DNA from: Deuterostichococcus epilithicus
Taxonomy: Eukaryota > Chlorophyta > Trebouxiophyceae > Prasiolales > Stichococcaceae
DNA: 64,000 nt
Reading direction: 5' to 3'
NCBI GenBank assembly: GCA_033439295.1
Contig: JAVTLE010000013.1
Location: 2,294,001-2,358,000 of the forward strand
The notes below the pieces were generated by a model, which saw only the letters and a list, made by a program, of their open reading frames with translations, made no database searches and was not told where the DNA came from. Of this stretch, positions 55,143-64,000 are shown piece after piece (the stretch's first letter is position 1; every line of letters starts with the position of its first letter). The translations under genes were made by a program, and so were the position numbers.

Positions 55143-55971
55143 GTGCGAGCAGAGGCCGGGCTGTCGTTCCCGACAGGTTTGATTGGGCCGGTAACAGCGA
55201 GCAGTATCAGCTGCATGCTGTGCTGCTGCCGACTGCTGCGGTGCACACGCCCAAGCTGTCCGCTCGTTGCAGTCACATGGACCACACAGAGCGAACGAAC
55301 TGCTCTTATGGGTCGCCCCCCATCCACGCGCCCCGCAGGGACGCGACGCGGCGGCGAGCGCTCTGCTGCAGCGGCGCGGCGCGCTGGAGGAGCAGGCTTT
55401 GCCGCTGATGCTGGATGCCATGTGGGCCGCCAACGTGCTGGACATCGAGACCACCGTGGGCCGCGTGTGCCAGCTGGTGCTGGAGGATGCCGCGGCCAGC
55501 AGGGATGTGCGGCGCGCTCGGGCGCTGGCGCTGCGGGAACTGGGCCGCATCTTCCGGGCCACCAAGGTGCGTTTGCAGCAGGTGCACCGCCTGTGTGTGC
55601 CTGCGCCGCACCTCCCGTGCCAACACCTCGCGTGCACCGCATCACCTGAGATGGGTGCATCAGCACGCTCTTGGCACGTGTGGCGATCCAGCGGCGGCAG
55701 TGGTTGTCATGCACATACGCTTTGCTGCCAGAATGGCAGCGCTCGTTTGGCAGTGCTTGCTCTCATTGGGGAGCTCTCATGAGCGGACCGCACAAGACAG
55801 GCGCGGAACACTAGTTGAGACTCCGTCACGTGGAGTGTGCTGCAGCCTGAGCGGCCAGAGCAGGAGGTTGGCAGCGGCGCCAGCGCCAAGCAGAAGATGG
55901 AGGACGCGATGATGCAAGTGATCGAGAAGCGATTCCGTGAGGATGATGCCGCCCACGCTGGCGCTGCGTGA
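51344..55971 (+). CDS. J-domain (Hsp40) protein with X-type C-terminal domain and poly-Gln
   Basis: Hsp70 co-chaperone. Exons: 51344-51429, 51592-51737, 51856-51953, 52109-52189, 52406-52534, 52790-52882, 53172-53372, 53720-53800, 54029-54085, 54254-54286, 54423-54500, 54717-54781, 54941-55142, 55339-55566, 55846-55971; about 567 aa. Start [20 protein letters not shown] is spliced into two small-residue hydrophobic stretches ([33 protein letters not shown]), then RGVANTPNA and [11 protein letters not shown]. The J domain has [19 protein letters not shown] and the diagnostic HPD (RLHPDKNP). An X-domain-like region follows ([42 protein letters not shown]), interrupted by a 19-Gln run. Introns 7 and 8 begin with GC (CAG|GCAAGA, AAG|GCGTGC). 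Resembles plant dnaJ-10/CAJ1-like proteins. Client and location unknown; the hydrophobic N-terminal part suggests membrane association. Confidence 0.9.
55086..55142 (+). repeat. CAG tract encoding 19 glutamines in the J-domain gene
   Basis: Seventeen CAG, one CAA and one CAG at the end of exon 13, directly before the donor GTGCGA. A pure run at an exon border may vary in length between strains. Confidence 0.95.
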
Positions 55972-56873
55972 CTGCTTTGAGAGTCAAAATCTTCGGCTTT
56001 GAGAAGTCGTGTAGCATGGCAGCATACACCTCTTGCGGCAGATGTGAAGAAGGAGAGGGCAGAGGCTGGTGGACAACGGAGCCTGGGCACTACTGCAGAG
56101 GATGCTGGCAGTTTTGCTGCGTGATCATGGATGTCGCTCCCTGTTCGTGATGTTGCGCTTGCAGTGACATCTTTCAGCAGCCCTACCCTGGCACAGCAGA
56201 ACCCAGAAGCGGAGGCTGCCATGTCGGCCCACACACAACCGGACAAAAAGGAGTGCACAAGGCCGCTGCCCCAAATTCCAAGCTCGCGCCGACAACCATA
56301 GTTCGCTCCTTCATATACACGCACGTGTCCAACGGGATCCCTCACTCTGGACATCCTCCAGTACAATGCAACATGGCTCCGCCCCGTGCTTCGAGCAGCC
56401 ACGGAGGTTGCATTTCAACAACCCAAAGCTGCGCATCATTGGTGTTTGGCGGCAGTATGTGCACCCCTTCTGCCAGGTACCTCTTACTAGATCAAAATCA
56501 AAGGACAGAAAGAGTCACGGCCGTGAGCGCACGCTTGGGCGCCAACCAGTCCGCTCTTCGTCCAACACCAGCGGGCCCGCTGACGCCCGCGCAATAGGGC
56601 GCTGCTGGGAAATGTGGTTTCGACAAGAAGAAAGGCCGCCCTCCCAGCGCCATCTTTCGGCCTGCAGGTCGCCACAGCTGCCAGCTGCCATGTTGCGCTG
56701 TCGGGCCCGCAATGCGCGCCCGTCGCTGTGATTGCAGCCGACGCTCTGAGTGCCCGTGTGGCGCGGCTGCATGCGGCCCCTGATCTGGCTCGCCGATCCG
56801 CCACGAGAGGCAGCTGCTCTCTCAGGCTGCTGCCAAAAAAGCTGTTGTGGCGCCGCCGCCGCCGCCGCGGCTG
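55972..56873. other. Convergent gap, J-domain gene / MUB
   Basis: About 900 bases. Plus-strand ORFs at 56253-56877 show some acceptor- and donor-like sites but no family motif. No gene is supported. Confidence 0.4.
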
Positions 56874-57690
56874 CTAGCAAATGACGCAGCTGCACCCCTT
56901 GGCGCCCTCCTTGTCCTTGGACTTGGCTGCAGGCGCGAAGCAGGATGCTTGATATTTTTTACTGCAGGTGTGTGACGCCCGCAGCATAGGGCAATGCACT
57001 TGCAGCTGGTAGCGGGCACGTGACTTGACGCCTATGCAGACGCACAGCGAGTCGTTTAGCATTGCAGGCGCACGGACGCCCGCAGCACAGACTCCAGCAC
57101 TTGCTGCGTTGTAACAAGCAGCGTGTGACGATCGCAGCCGCACCTGGCGCCTTTAGCGCGGCCTGCGGCCTGATCACGGCGTGCATTGTGACGACTGAGT
57201 GCTCGGCCGGGTCCGTCAGCGTCTTCTGCAGGTCTGCATATTGGGCGCGGCACATTGCGTTAAGCTGTTGCGGGGGACCGTATGTAAGGGCCAGTGGCAC
57301 GTTATTGCGTGCGGGCCATCATGTAGCTGGACCCCGGCCGTATTTTGCAAGCTCACCTGATAGAACCTCGTCGTTGTCGAGGAATTTTCCGTTCAGTATC
57401 AGCTTGATGCAGGCGACGGACGACGGTGCTTCCAGCTCGCTCTTGCCTGTTCCAGGGTATTCATGTTGTACACATGAGTGCTTGCACGACCTTGAAGAGC
57501 ACGCCCTAGACATTGTAGGCTTGTAGGGAGACAAGGCTTGCATTTTCGCACTCGCCGTACCCGCCGTGAGCTGAGGCCAGCTGCTGAGCAACCTCTCCTT
57601 CAGATTACCAACACTGTCCGTCGTCGTAACTTCCACAGGCCCCAAGTCGCCGGCCTGGGTGCGCAATCGCACACGGACAATGCTGTTCAT
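56874..57690 (-). CDS. MUB: Membrane-anchored ubiquitin-fold protein (MUB), C-terminally prenylated
   Basis: Plant ubiquitin-like proteins tethered to the plasma membrane by a lipid, which recruit certain ubiquitin-conjugating enzymes (family knowledge). Exons: 57690-57561, 57446-57357, 57233-57144, 56926-56874; about 120 aa, the usual length. Seen: IVRVRLRTQAGDLGPVEV, VGNLKERLLSSWP, IKLILNGKFLDNDEVLS, then VVTMHAVIRP (as in MUB VTTMHV), a Lys-rich linker and GCSCVIC. The last four residues CVIC form a CaaX box, with another Cys two residues before it that could be palmitoylated. There is no C-terminal diglycine, so it would not be conjugated like ubiquitin. Confidence 0.92.
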
Positions 57691-58337
57691 CTCACTGATG
57701 GCTGAGTCGTAGCCGGGCGGGCATGGTCAGCCTTCAAGCAGCCAGATTGGCTTGACTCCGACAGTTCCAGAGTTTGCTGACGTTTACTCAACGCGGGCAC
57801 ATACTGCAGCAGCGACAACTTGCAGATCCGCAAAGAAGAGAGCGGCTTGAGTTGCGGTGTAATTGAGTCGATTGCTTGGCAGCTGGCGCATTGCGCACAG
57901 TTGTCAGTCAGCACGTGGGTGCAGCTTCCTGCCTTCCTTATTAAAGGAAGCAATTCAAGGGTTGGTAAGGTGAAGACGATCTTCAGTCATCATCGGCATT
58001 GGCGGTTGCCACCCAGACATATACCTTCTCATGCAGAAGCACCAGCTACCTAGCAGCGGCATGTCTGGGGTCTAAATCTGTGTGCTGGCCGCGTCACGCT
58101 TTCATGGGGTAAGCACCTTGCGGCGATAGGTCAAGCATGGTCTCAGCATTATTGCGTTGGTGACCTTCTAGCTAATCAAGCTGCTGCAAATCGATGCCCC
58201 TCTTTCCCCATACGCCCACACACTGGGGACTCGCTGGAGCTCCCTGTGTACAGGGAGCGGTACCTTGACGCCAGTGACATCATTGGTCCAGCAACGGCGT
58301 GCCTGCCCAGCTGTCTCGACATCGCCCTGTGTCGAAT
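57691..58337. other. Gap between CemA-like gene end and MUB start
   Basis: About 650 bases between two minus-strand genes, presumably MUB promoter and CemA-like 3' UTR. No gene seen. Confidence 0.5.
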
Positions 58338-61300
58338 CTAGTGCCTATCCATCTGCAAGGCCAATAAACGAACACAGGTGAATACAAAGGCGGAAAGGAT
58401 CATCTGGAAAGGCGAATACGATGTTTAAGCGGGCGTGTTTACCTGTTTCAAAGTCACAGTGGCTGCCGGGTCGCGGCGGTTGAGGCCCACGAAGATCCTG
58501 CGCCGATGACACATTTGCATCAGCGGGAAAATCTTCCAATCGCATCTCAGGTGCACAGCGCAACATTGCGTCAGCTCGAACAAGCGTCAATGAGCAGCAT
58601 GGCATCCAACAGATGGAGGCTAGCTCACCAGTACTTGAATATCGAATCGAGCACGACAGGCACGATGGCGACAAAAATGTGCGAGGCATCCTCCTGCATT
58701 GGCAGCCAAGCTTTGCTGCTGAGTCAGACTAAACTTTAGTTAAAATGAGCGCACGACCACAGGTACTGTCCCTTCACCACTGCTGATGATGCGACATTGC
58801 ATACCTCCACCTCCGTGCCATAGTGACTGAGTATCAACCGGATCGCCGCTGTCCAGCCCTCCTCTGAGTGGTACCTGGGATGGCACGAGCAGCAGTCGAA
58901 TCTTGTCAGAGTCGTACTCAGAGTGAAACGAAGTCAAGTACATGTCTGGGAAGTCAGACAACGTGTAGTCGTAGTCTGAAATCATGTTTGGCTGGGGCGC
59001 AACTGCACTCTGTTGAGCTGAATGTTGAGGATAGCGCACCCCAGCAAGATGTCTGTGGAGGCTATGATGAGGAAGGCCTTGGCGGTGTCGGACAGGCCGC
59101 CAAAGACGCGACCGATGGTACGGAACAGCACCGTGCGGCCGTCGGTGTTCATGGCCAGGATGGCGAACAGCAGCACGCCGGTGATGGAGTCGCTGATCAC
59201 GTTCAGCAGCGAATGCTTGTTCTCCTCCCGGAACTCCTCCACCAGGTGCTGCGGGCACAGGAGCTCGCAGGGTCAGCTCCCTAAGCCCCTATCGTGGGGC
59301 TCATTGCAGGAGTGAGGAGCCGCAGGCGCTGATTGTTCAGGACGGGCATGGCGGCAGGGCTCTCGGCTCTCAGGCCTGGTCGTGGGGCCGTTGACAGGGG
59401 GACCGAACCAGAGGTTCGGCCTGTTCACGGGTGCGCAGTGCTGTGCACGCTCAAGCCCTGGCATGGGAACGCCCGGCCGGCCGGCGGGACTGGCGCACGC
59501 TGCGCCACGCGCCCAGCGCGGCAGCCGGCACCTCGCAACACGTGTGCCTCCACCCCACCCGCTGGTTGTGACAAGCGCAGCCAGATCTGGGTTGGAAGCC
59601 AACTCACGTGCGCCTCCTCGCGCAGCCGCTCCTGCATCTGGGCGTCGCTGAGCGGCGGCGTCTTGCCAATGGCCACGTCCATCTGCAGTCGCACCTCCTC
59701 CTTGTGCACCAGCTCCGCCCCCTCCACCTGGCGAGGCACAACGGCTGTTCTGATCAGGGTTCGTGTTACGTTGAACACAGGATTTGAATGCCGTGTCAAC
59801 AGCCGCCAGCGAAGGACAGAGGGCACATGTGCACGCCCATCTGCAGGCGGCGGCTTTCCCTGGCGGCCGTGCAGCAGCTGCCTCCCTCGCGCCGCGCACA
59901 CACCCGCTACTTTGACTGGCAGAGCCCCTGTCAGCCGCCCTGGCCAGCGGGACCCAGTCGCCAGGCCTCTCCAGTGACCTGTCTGCCCGCTCAGTCCCCT
60001 GATTGCCGGCTGGCCAGCTGAATGTATCCCGGACGTGCGCAGGTCCACATTGTGCCTTGTAGCAGCCAGAGCCACGGAAGTGGCCCGCCTTTTGGTGTTC
60101 GCTGGGCGAGAAGGCCATCGGCGACCGCTGCTGCACGAGGTGGAAGGCGGGCTCGGCGAGGAGGCGGCTCACGCAAAAGCCCGCCACCAGCGGCACCAGG
60201 AACATGAACGCTGCGGCACACACAGGTTTGGCAGGGGGTGTCATCACGAGCCGGCTAGCCGCAGCCAGGTCTCTGTCCTCTGGCGGTGTGCTCGGTCAGG
60301 CATCTGTGCCGGATGGGGTGCAGCTCGAGGGACACCAACCGACGCAGTGTCATGCTCAGCCAGATGCGGCCGTGTGCCAGCTGCCATCGAGCTGCAGCAG
60401 CACACCACAGCCTCACCTGCAAAGCTGACCGCCTGCCGCGACTCCGCCATGTTGGCCTCAAACTCCGAGGTGAGTTCCTCTTCTCCCATCTGCAGCAACC
60501 GGACCGCAAGCGGTTGGCATGCCTGGAAGCTGCACGGTTGCGGCTCGGGCCTGGGGGGCTCGGCTGACACCCCAGCAGCATGTGCCAGCCGCGTTCAGCA
60601 CACGGGCACACAGGGCTCCAGGCTTCACGAGCCACGCCCCACGCACAGAGAGCAAACGAGACGGCATGCGGCGGCATCGTGCATGGTCCGCATGCACCTG
60701 CGACTTGAAGGCGAAGCGCTGCCGGATGCCGATCGAGTCGATCATGGGGCGCAGGTATGCATCCCGCGGCCCGCGGATGGGGTCCACGCGACGCCCCGGC
60801 ACATTGCGCGGCCTGGTGTCCCTCGTCGTGTCCGCCCACGAGTCGTCCAGCGGGTCTTCCGACCAGGAGCGCTCCCACTGGCAAGAAGCGGCAGAGTTGC
60901 GACGGTCAGCAAGGCGCTGCAGCTGGCGGGGCAGGGAGCCCTGCCATGGGATGTGGACGTCCCTGCCTGCCTGTTTTTCAGGGAGCATGCTGATGTCCAG
61001 TGTGCTTCAGCAGCTCTCGGCGGTGGACGCATATGCCGTCATGGGGACAGCACCTCCTCACCCATGACGCGCGGCAGTCTGCAGGCAGGACCAGACCGGA
61101 ACTGCACCTTTTCCCACTCGTCCTCGTTCGCCAGGTCCCGCCAAGCGCCTGTGCCATCATACCGCCCAGGCGGCCGCCAAGGGTTGCCGTAAAGGTCACG
61201 CCCGCTGCCCTCTTGCCCGCTGCCCTTTTGCCCGCTGCCCTTGCGCCCGCTGCCGTTCTGCCCTGTGCCGCCAGGCTTGCCCTTCCTGCGGCCGTTGCGG

Positions 61301-61521
61301 CCCCAACCCCTGCCGCCACGCGATCCGTCCCCGCCGTCGTCGTTGCTGGCGTTGGCACCCACAGTGCTCCGCCTGCAGCTGCGCCTTTGCAGTAGCTGCA
61401 GCTGCAAGAGTGTGGGCCGCTGCACTGCTGCACAAGGAGCGCCTGCCGTCACCGCTGCGTGCAGGCGCTGGCTGATCTGGAGGTGGCGGCAGGCGCAGCT
61501 GCTGCACTGCGCGCTGCACAT
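58338..61521 (-). CDS. Nuclear-encoded CemA-like plastid envelope protein (DLDG1-type)
   Basis: CemA-family proteins sit in the chloroplast inner envelope and affect proton and ion exchange; plants have a nuclear paralogue, DLDG1 (family knowledge). Exons: 61521-61108, 60877-60698, 60489-60417, 60210-60089, 59727-59608, 59248-59040, 58874-58805, 58693-58629, 58497-58443, 58352-58338; about 440 aa. The start gives a Cys/Arg/Gln-rich, acid-poor leader like a transit peptide, then a Gly-rich region with four 15-bp repeats. Seen: AFMFLVPLVAGFCVSRLL (helix), VAIGKTPPLSD, HSLLNVISDSITGVLLF, GGLSDTAKAFLIIASTDIL (hallmark), YHSEEGWTAAI, IVPVVLDSIFKYWIF. A tiny last exon encodes MDRH. Intron 4 appears to begin with GC (AAG|GCGGGC). 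Confidence 0.9.
61201..61260 (-). repeat. Four tandem 15-bp units in the CemA-like gene
   Basis: Units of about 15 bases encode GSGRK/GSGQK/GSGQE-type repeats in the Gly-rich region after the presumed transit peptide. Units differ by a few bases. Confidence 0.85.
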
Positions 61522-62437
61522 ACCTGCTCAGCATGCATCGCGCATCACACCGTGCAGCAGCTCGTCAGCGGCGCCGCAAGTCTGTGCCCTCGCTGGGCCT
61601 TTGCGTGGAGCACCTCGATCGAATCAGGTCTTCCAAGAACAACGAAGCGCGTTTCCACACACTGCTTACTGACCGGCCAGCTGCATACCGTCGAGGTGGC
61701 ACAGGCAGTAGTTGAGACACCAAGAGATTGAACGCAACTTCGCCAAACACGATGCCCGTGGCAGCAAATTGGCAACGGCAGACAAGATCACACTGTGTTA
61801 TTCAATGAACTGTCGATCGAACGGCGCGGCGTTTTGACAGATGGATAGAATTTGTCCCCCGTGGCTCCTACTCAAGAGCTGTGAAAGCGGGTTTTGCGTG
61901 CCTTTCATTCGGTGTTTGAAAAGGGTTTGAATAGAACCAGACTGCAATGTGACTTCACTTATGCGAGGCATCGCGCCCACAGTCAGCGCACTTGGGCGTA
62001 GCCGTCAGATCGCCAGTCAGCTCCGGAACGCACCCCGCGCCGGCGACGCGTCTTCCGCAAACGTGGTACCACCGGTACCACAACCACCGTCTGACCCGAC
62101 TGCGCACAAGCCCGCGCATGATGATCGGCGTCGGGCGCGCGGTCGCGGGAACAGCAGTCGAATCATAGTTAAGCGGCATTCAGCCAGATGCTGGCGCCAC
62201 AGCTTCGGAGCCAGAAGGACCGAGAGGTAATCTTGAGGATCCGTCCGGCAGTGTGGCTGAAGCAAATCGTGACACTGGGGTCTCGCCCATGCACGGCTGC
62301 GTTGTCCTCATCACATTCACTGAGAGCAGATGTCCGGTGCAGGGCGGCATGACGTTGAAGACACAGCCAACCCGGGGCACCGCGGTGCGCACTGTGCTGT
62401 GAAGCATGCATGCGTGCCTGCGCCGCGGGGCTGCTGC
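61522..62437. other. Divergent region, CemA-like / TTM-like gene
   Basis: About 900 bases. A plus-strand ORF with ATG at 61964 (reading MRGIAPTVSALGRSRQ) ends near 62230 after a good donor (GAG|GTAATC), and might be a 5' exon of the TTM-like gene, but its phase does not match the next exon. Confidence 0.4.
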
Positions 62438-63249
62438 ATGCTGTATCACTCGCTTAATCGCTCAATCTGCTGCGTGCGCCTGCAGAGCGGGCTGCTGAAG
62501 GAGCAGTTGAATGTCGTCAAGTATCGCGACGCTGACACGGGCGCTGCGCGGTACACGATCCGCCCAGTAGATGGCCAGCTCACTTTCGACAAGGTGCGCG
62601 CCGTGTCCTTGCCGTTGCAGCCATCATGTATGACTGTCCTTCGCGCATGACGGCCCAGCGCCCCGCCTGCGGCCGTGCTATGACCTGCAGGAGTGACGGT
62701 TGTCCAACCGCTTGGCCCTGTCCTGCCTTTTTGCAGGGCTTCTACATGTTCGTGCGCGCCATCCAGCTCCTGCAGCAGCGCATCGACGGCGTCGTCATGG
62801 TAGGGCCTGTATTGTCGCGCACTGATCCACAGAATCGAGGTCTGTTCTGAGTGCATACTGCGGCCCCCATATCGAGCGACACTACTTGGCATTGCCCTGT
62901 CATGTCGTCTCGCCATGAACACTGTCTACCGTCGTCTCCCTGCAGGTGGGCCTCGCCGGGCCCTCGGGATCGGGAAAGACAGCTTTCTCGGAGAAGGTTC
63001 GGTCCTTCATCCCGGGCTGCACGGTGCTGTCCATGGACAACTACAACGATGCCAGCCGCCTCATTGACGGCAACTTTGACGGTGAGTGGCTGGACAGACA
63101 CATTGGGGGTCTTGCGGTCTAGTGTCTGTGCAGCACCAGTAGCAGCGTGCGTGCGGCAGTGCCTCGGAACCGGAAGCAGCTGGCAGAGGCCTGATTGGGC
63201 CACCGAGCGAGCCGAGGCGGTGGGCGCGACATGTATTGACTGCTGTGGC

Positions 63250-63294
<45 letters not shown>

Positions 63295-64000
63295 CGCAGA
63301 AGCGCCGGCCCAATCCCGCAAGACCGCCAGCGGTCCCCAAGCCATGCTGGCTTGTGGACACGGCGACTCTGCAATCCCTGTCCCCATGTTCCCTTGCCAG
63401 CGCCCCCCACCAGCGCCCCGCTGCCTCTGCTCGCCTGCAGACCCGCGGCTGACAGATTACGAGCTGCTGCTGGAGAACATCCGGGATCTGCGGGCGGGGA
63501 AGGCGGTGGAGGTGCCCATATACGACTTCAAGCAGTCCAAGCGCACCGGGTACACCCGCGTGCCGGTGCCGGCCTCCCGTGTCGTCATCGTGGAGGGCAT
63601 CTATGCGCTGTCCTCCCGCATCCGGTGGGTCTTCAACACTTGACGACCTAGGGCTGATGCACTGCTCGTGGTGGCGCGCGAGGCGCGCAAGCCGGGGTCA
63701 CAGGCTTCCGGCAGACAGGTTTGGATCGTCACTGCATGCGCCTGTCGGGTTGGGGTGCCATCCTGGTGGTGCACGCCCGTAGCATGCGGGGTGAAGCTTC
63801 TGGCGCAGCACTCGGTGCCTCTTTAGAGTGCTCGCTCTGCATCTTCTGAGCGTACCATTGCCGCCACCGCCGCAGGCCGCTGCTGGACCTGCGGGTGTCC
63901 ATCCAGGGCGGCGTGCACTTCGACCTGGTGAAGCGCGTGCTGCGCGACATCAGCCGCTCCGGGCAGGCGCCCGAGGAGATCATCGAGCAGATCTCTGCGA
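62438..64000 (+). CDS. TTM1/2-type protein: uridine-kinase-like P-loop domain plus CYTH (N-terminal part)
   Basis: Plant TTM1 and TTM2 carry a uridine-kinase-like P-loop domain followed by a CYTH tunnel domain and act as pyrophosphatases (family knowledge). Only the P-loop part is inside the window. Exons: to 62593, 62737-62799, 62946-63081, 63441-63624, 63876 to the edge. Seen: GLLKEQLNVVKYRD, QLTFDKGFYMFVRA, Walker A GPSGSGKT, LSMDNYNDASRLIDGNFDDP, VEVPIYDFKQSKRTGY, VVIVEGIYALSSRIRPLLDL, GGVHFDLVKRVLRDI and PEEIIEQIS. The start is uncertain: ATG 62438 opens the same frame, or an upstream exon joins at 62486. Confidence 0.9.
63251..63292 (+). repeat. (CAG)14 inside an intron of the TTM-like gene
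   Basis: Fourteen pure CAG units within the intron 63082-63440. It is not coding if the intron is removed as modelled. Confidence 0.95.

Noticed and set aside
56253-56877. Plus-strand ORFs downstream of the J-domain gene that resemble exons
   Set aside because: No consistent frame across candidate splice sites, no recognised domain, and the last part runs antisense into MUB.
63251-63292. CAG run as a CRISPR array or minisatellite locus
   Set aside because: It is a simple trinucleotide repeat with no spacers.

Overview
This is nuclear DNA of a green alga, most likely a trebouxiophyte or close chlorophyte relative. The genes are GC-rich and split into many small exons by short spliceosomal introns. 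The gene set mixes general eukaryotic genes (RACK1, VPS45, NOSIP, V-ATPase C) with plant or plastid types: a DDM1 remodeller, a pTAC5-like protein, a nuclear CemA-like envelope protein, a prenylated ubiquitin-fold protein, a CDPK, a lambda-type GST and a TTM1/2-type CYTH protein. All three stop codons are used normally. No bacterial operons, viral genes, rRNA, tRNA or CRISPR arrays were found. The species cannot be fixed from the sequence.

Layout: RACK1 3' part (+, 1-1982); GILT thiol reductase (+, 2321-3804); DDM1/LSH SNF2 remodeller (-, 4216-10665); V-ATPase subunit C (+, 12208-15723); broken SPFH/band-7 gene (-, 16275-18471); pTAC5-like plastid protein (-, 20409-25596); VHL-beta domain joined to a zinc metallopeptidase (+, 26010-28829); compact O6-alkylguanine methyltransferase (-, 29601-30353); TSPO (-, 30967-about 32570); nucleoside hydrolase (+, 33511-35309); NOSIP (-, 35872-38169); a weak unknown locus (+, about 38450-38820); CDPK (-, 39485-43759); VPS45 (+, 44380-48893); lambda-like GST (-, 49219-50890); J-domain/X-domain protein (+, 51344-55971); MUB (-, 56874-57690); CemA-like protein (-, 58338-61521); TTM1/2-like P-loop plus CYTH protein (+, from about 62438, running off the end).

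The genes do not form one pathway. Several share a compartment: the pTAC5-like and CemA-like proteins, and perhaps the GST, look plastid-targeted, while VPS45, GILT, V-ATPase C and MUB act in endomembranes or at membranes. Exon borders were set by requiring GT-AG or GC-AG sites, matching reading phase and continuity of family motifs, so individual borders may be off by a base or two.

The most unusual items are the VHL-beta/metallopeptidase fusion, about nine GC-AG introns whose upstream exon always ends in AG, a band-7 gene with intact splice sites but about five frameshifts and two stops, and several local tandem duplications of exon edges (CDPK, pTAC5-like).
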